Below, piece by piece: positions 14,645-15,467 of a DNA stretch of 15,467 bases. The notes under the pieces are model-generated. The model made no database searches. It was not told where the DNA came from and saw only the letters and a list, made by a program, of their open reading frames with translations. How positions within the stretch are numbered: the stretch's first letter is position 1; every line of letters starts with the position of its first letter. Source of the stretch: an uncultured Anaerolineae bacterium (lineage in GTDB: Bacteria; Chloroflexota; Anaerolineae; Anaerolineales; Villigracilaceae). The stretch covers positions 1 through 15,467 of the forward strand of contig CAINXK010000287.1 in the NCBI GenBank assembly GCA_903854805.1, written 5' to 3'. Made by a program: the position numbers and the translations under genes.

Positions 14645-14690
14645 GAAAATACAAAACTCCGGGTTGGTCTTTCAATCTTCAGCCCGGAGT
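14645..14690 (-). terminator. Intrinsic terminator/attenuator between the dGTPase-like gene and greA
   Basis: On the minus strand ACTCCGGG (14690-14683) pairs with CCCGGAGT (14663-14656), extended inward by about three pairs, and is followed by TTTTGTATTTT. It would end transcription of the dGTPase-like gene, but the tail stops only four bases before the GGAGG of greA, so greA must be read through it or use a promoter inside or upstream of it. Confidence 0.72.
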
Positions 14691-14716
14691 GTTCCTGATT
14701 GGATGAAAAAGGGTTG

Positions 14717-15467
14717 TCAGGGCTTTAGAAATGGATCGAATAAGCGCTGGTGTTCTTCGATGGCGAAGCGATCGGTCATACCAGCGATGTAATCACACAC
14801 AGTACGATGCAATCCGCGCATCGGAACTATTTTTTGAAATTGCGTTGGCAACATGGCAGGCTCGGTAGTATAGGCATCGAATAGACTTTTTATAATGTTC
14901 TCTGCTTTTACTTGCATTCGTATAACGCGATAGTGGCGATAAAGCTTTTGGAACAGAAAATCCTTGAGTTCACGATTGCGTCTTTGCATATCTTCGCTAT
15001 AACCAATGACATTGTAATTCAATTTTTGCAATTCAAGCGCAGATTTAGCGCCGCTTTCTCTTAACCGCTGATCTGTGGTTTTAACCATGTCTGTAACCAT
15101 TAGGCCGACCAGGTGTCGGATCATCCGATGGCGTTCGATTTCGTCCAGATTGGGCCCATGCCATTGATAGGTTTCTTTCAATATTTCCCACAGGGCGATA
15201 CCATCCAAAATTTGTGGGTAGATCATGCCAGATCGCAGACCATCATCGAGATCATGGGTGGTATATGCCATTTCATCGGCGACATTGGCAATCTGGGTTT
15301 CGAGGTTTCCGCGAAGTTCTGGATTGAGATCGCGCGCGTCTGAAATGTCATATTCTGATTCGTGTTTGACCATTCCTTCGCGCACTTCCCAGGTCAGATT
15401 CAGACCGGGAAATTCAGGATAGCGCTGTTCCAGTTCAGTAACGATCCGTAGTGACTGCTTGTTATGG
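14717..15467 (-). CDS. dgt: Deoxyguanosinetriphosphate triphosphohydrolase-like HD protein, C-terminal part (5' end outside window)
   Basis: The last 250 codons of a dGTPase-like protein, open to the window end. The right-edge frame reads HNKQSLRIVTELEQRYP and FPGLNLTWEVREGMVKH, both typical of this family, followed by NVADEMAYTTHDLDDGL, which holds the conserved late HD-family residues (His-Asp within THDLDD). The central HD motif with its first histidine lies beyond the edge. These enzymes hydrolyse dGTP or other dNTPs to the deoxynucleoside and triphosphate; the dGTPase-like branch found widely in bacteria often has broader substrate preference, so the symbol is by family only. It stops 87 bases before the greA start, with a terminator between. 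Confidence 0.93.
   Translation of the reverse strand, partial: HNKQSLRIVTELEQRYPEFPGLNLTWEVREGMVKHESEYDISDARDLNPELRGNLETQIANVADEMAYTTHDLDDGLRSGMIYPQILDGIALWEILKETYQWHGPNLDEIERHRMIRHLVGLMVTDMVKTTDQRLRESGAKSALELQKLNYNVIGYSEDMQRRNRELKDFLFQKLYRHYRVIRMQVKAENIIKSLFDAYTTEPAMLPTQFQKIVPMRGLHRTVCDYIAGMTDRFAIEEHQRLFDPFLKP

Overview
The window looks like a chromosomal segment from a Chloroflexota bacterium, most likely of the Anaerolineae group. This is inferred from gene content and protein style, not from a marker gene: single-TM proteins with Pro/Thr-rich linkers and an Ig-like tail, a VanW protein and an LCP protein, and a giant multi-GAF SpoIIE-type phosphatase. There are no rRNA or tRNA genes, CRISPR arrays, transposases or phage genes. 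Base composition is moderate.

Left end: the first 1034 bases, on the minus strand, are the N-terminal ketosynthase of a PfaA-like (polyunsaturated fatty acid / polyketide synthase) megasynthase cut by the window edge. About 520 bases without a convincing gene follow, holding two clear dyad symmetries. A plus-strand block then runs from about 1.55 to 6.6 kb: an ICMT/PEMT-type membrane methyltransferase, a VanW-family envelope protein, a Trm112-like zinc protein, a HEAT-repeat protein and an LCP-family (LytR-CpsA-Psr) glycopolymer transferase. It ends at a strong hairpin shared with the convergent minus-strand pair that follows.

Middle: two overlapping minus-strand genes (6666-7957) encode paralogous single-TM secreted or anchored proteins, apparently read from a consensus -10 box placed so that the mRNA would be leaderless. 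A 690-base gap without a gene (7958-8642) contains GC-rich inverted repeats that could form a structured RNA, then a promoter for the next gene.

Right part: a CpaF/TadA-type secretion ATPase without its usual TadB/TadC partners, an anti-sigma-factor antagonist (STAS), and a 1217-residue fusion of an RsbW-like kinase domain, five GAF-type sensor domains and an RsbU/SpoIIE-type PP2C phosphatase. STAS protein, kinase and phosphatase are the core of a partner-switching module, packed here into two genes. No sigma factor gene lies in the window. A hairpin with a T-rich tail sits between the two, ending five bases before the start codon of the fusion gene. After a 21-bp perfect hairpin come minus-strand greA and the C-terminal part of a dGTPase-like HD hydrolase, cut by the window end.

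The most interesting items are the two-gene partner-switching module with its attenuator-like hairpin, the orphan CpaF beside it, the PfaA-like synthase with a palindromic upstream region, and the unexplained structured gap at 8.2-8.5 kb.
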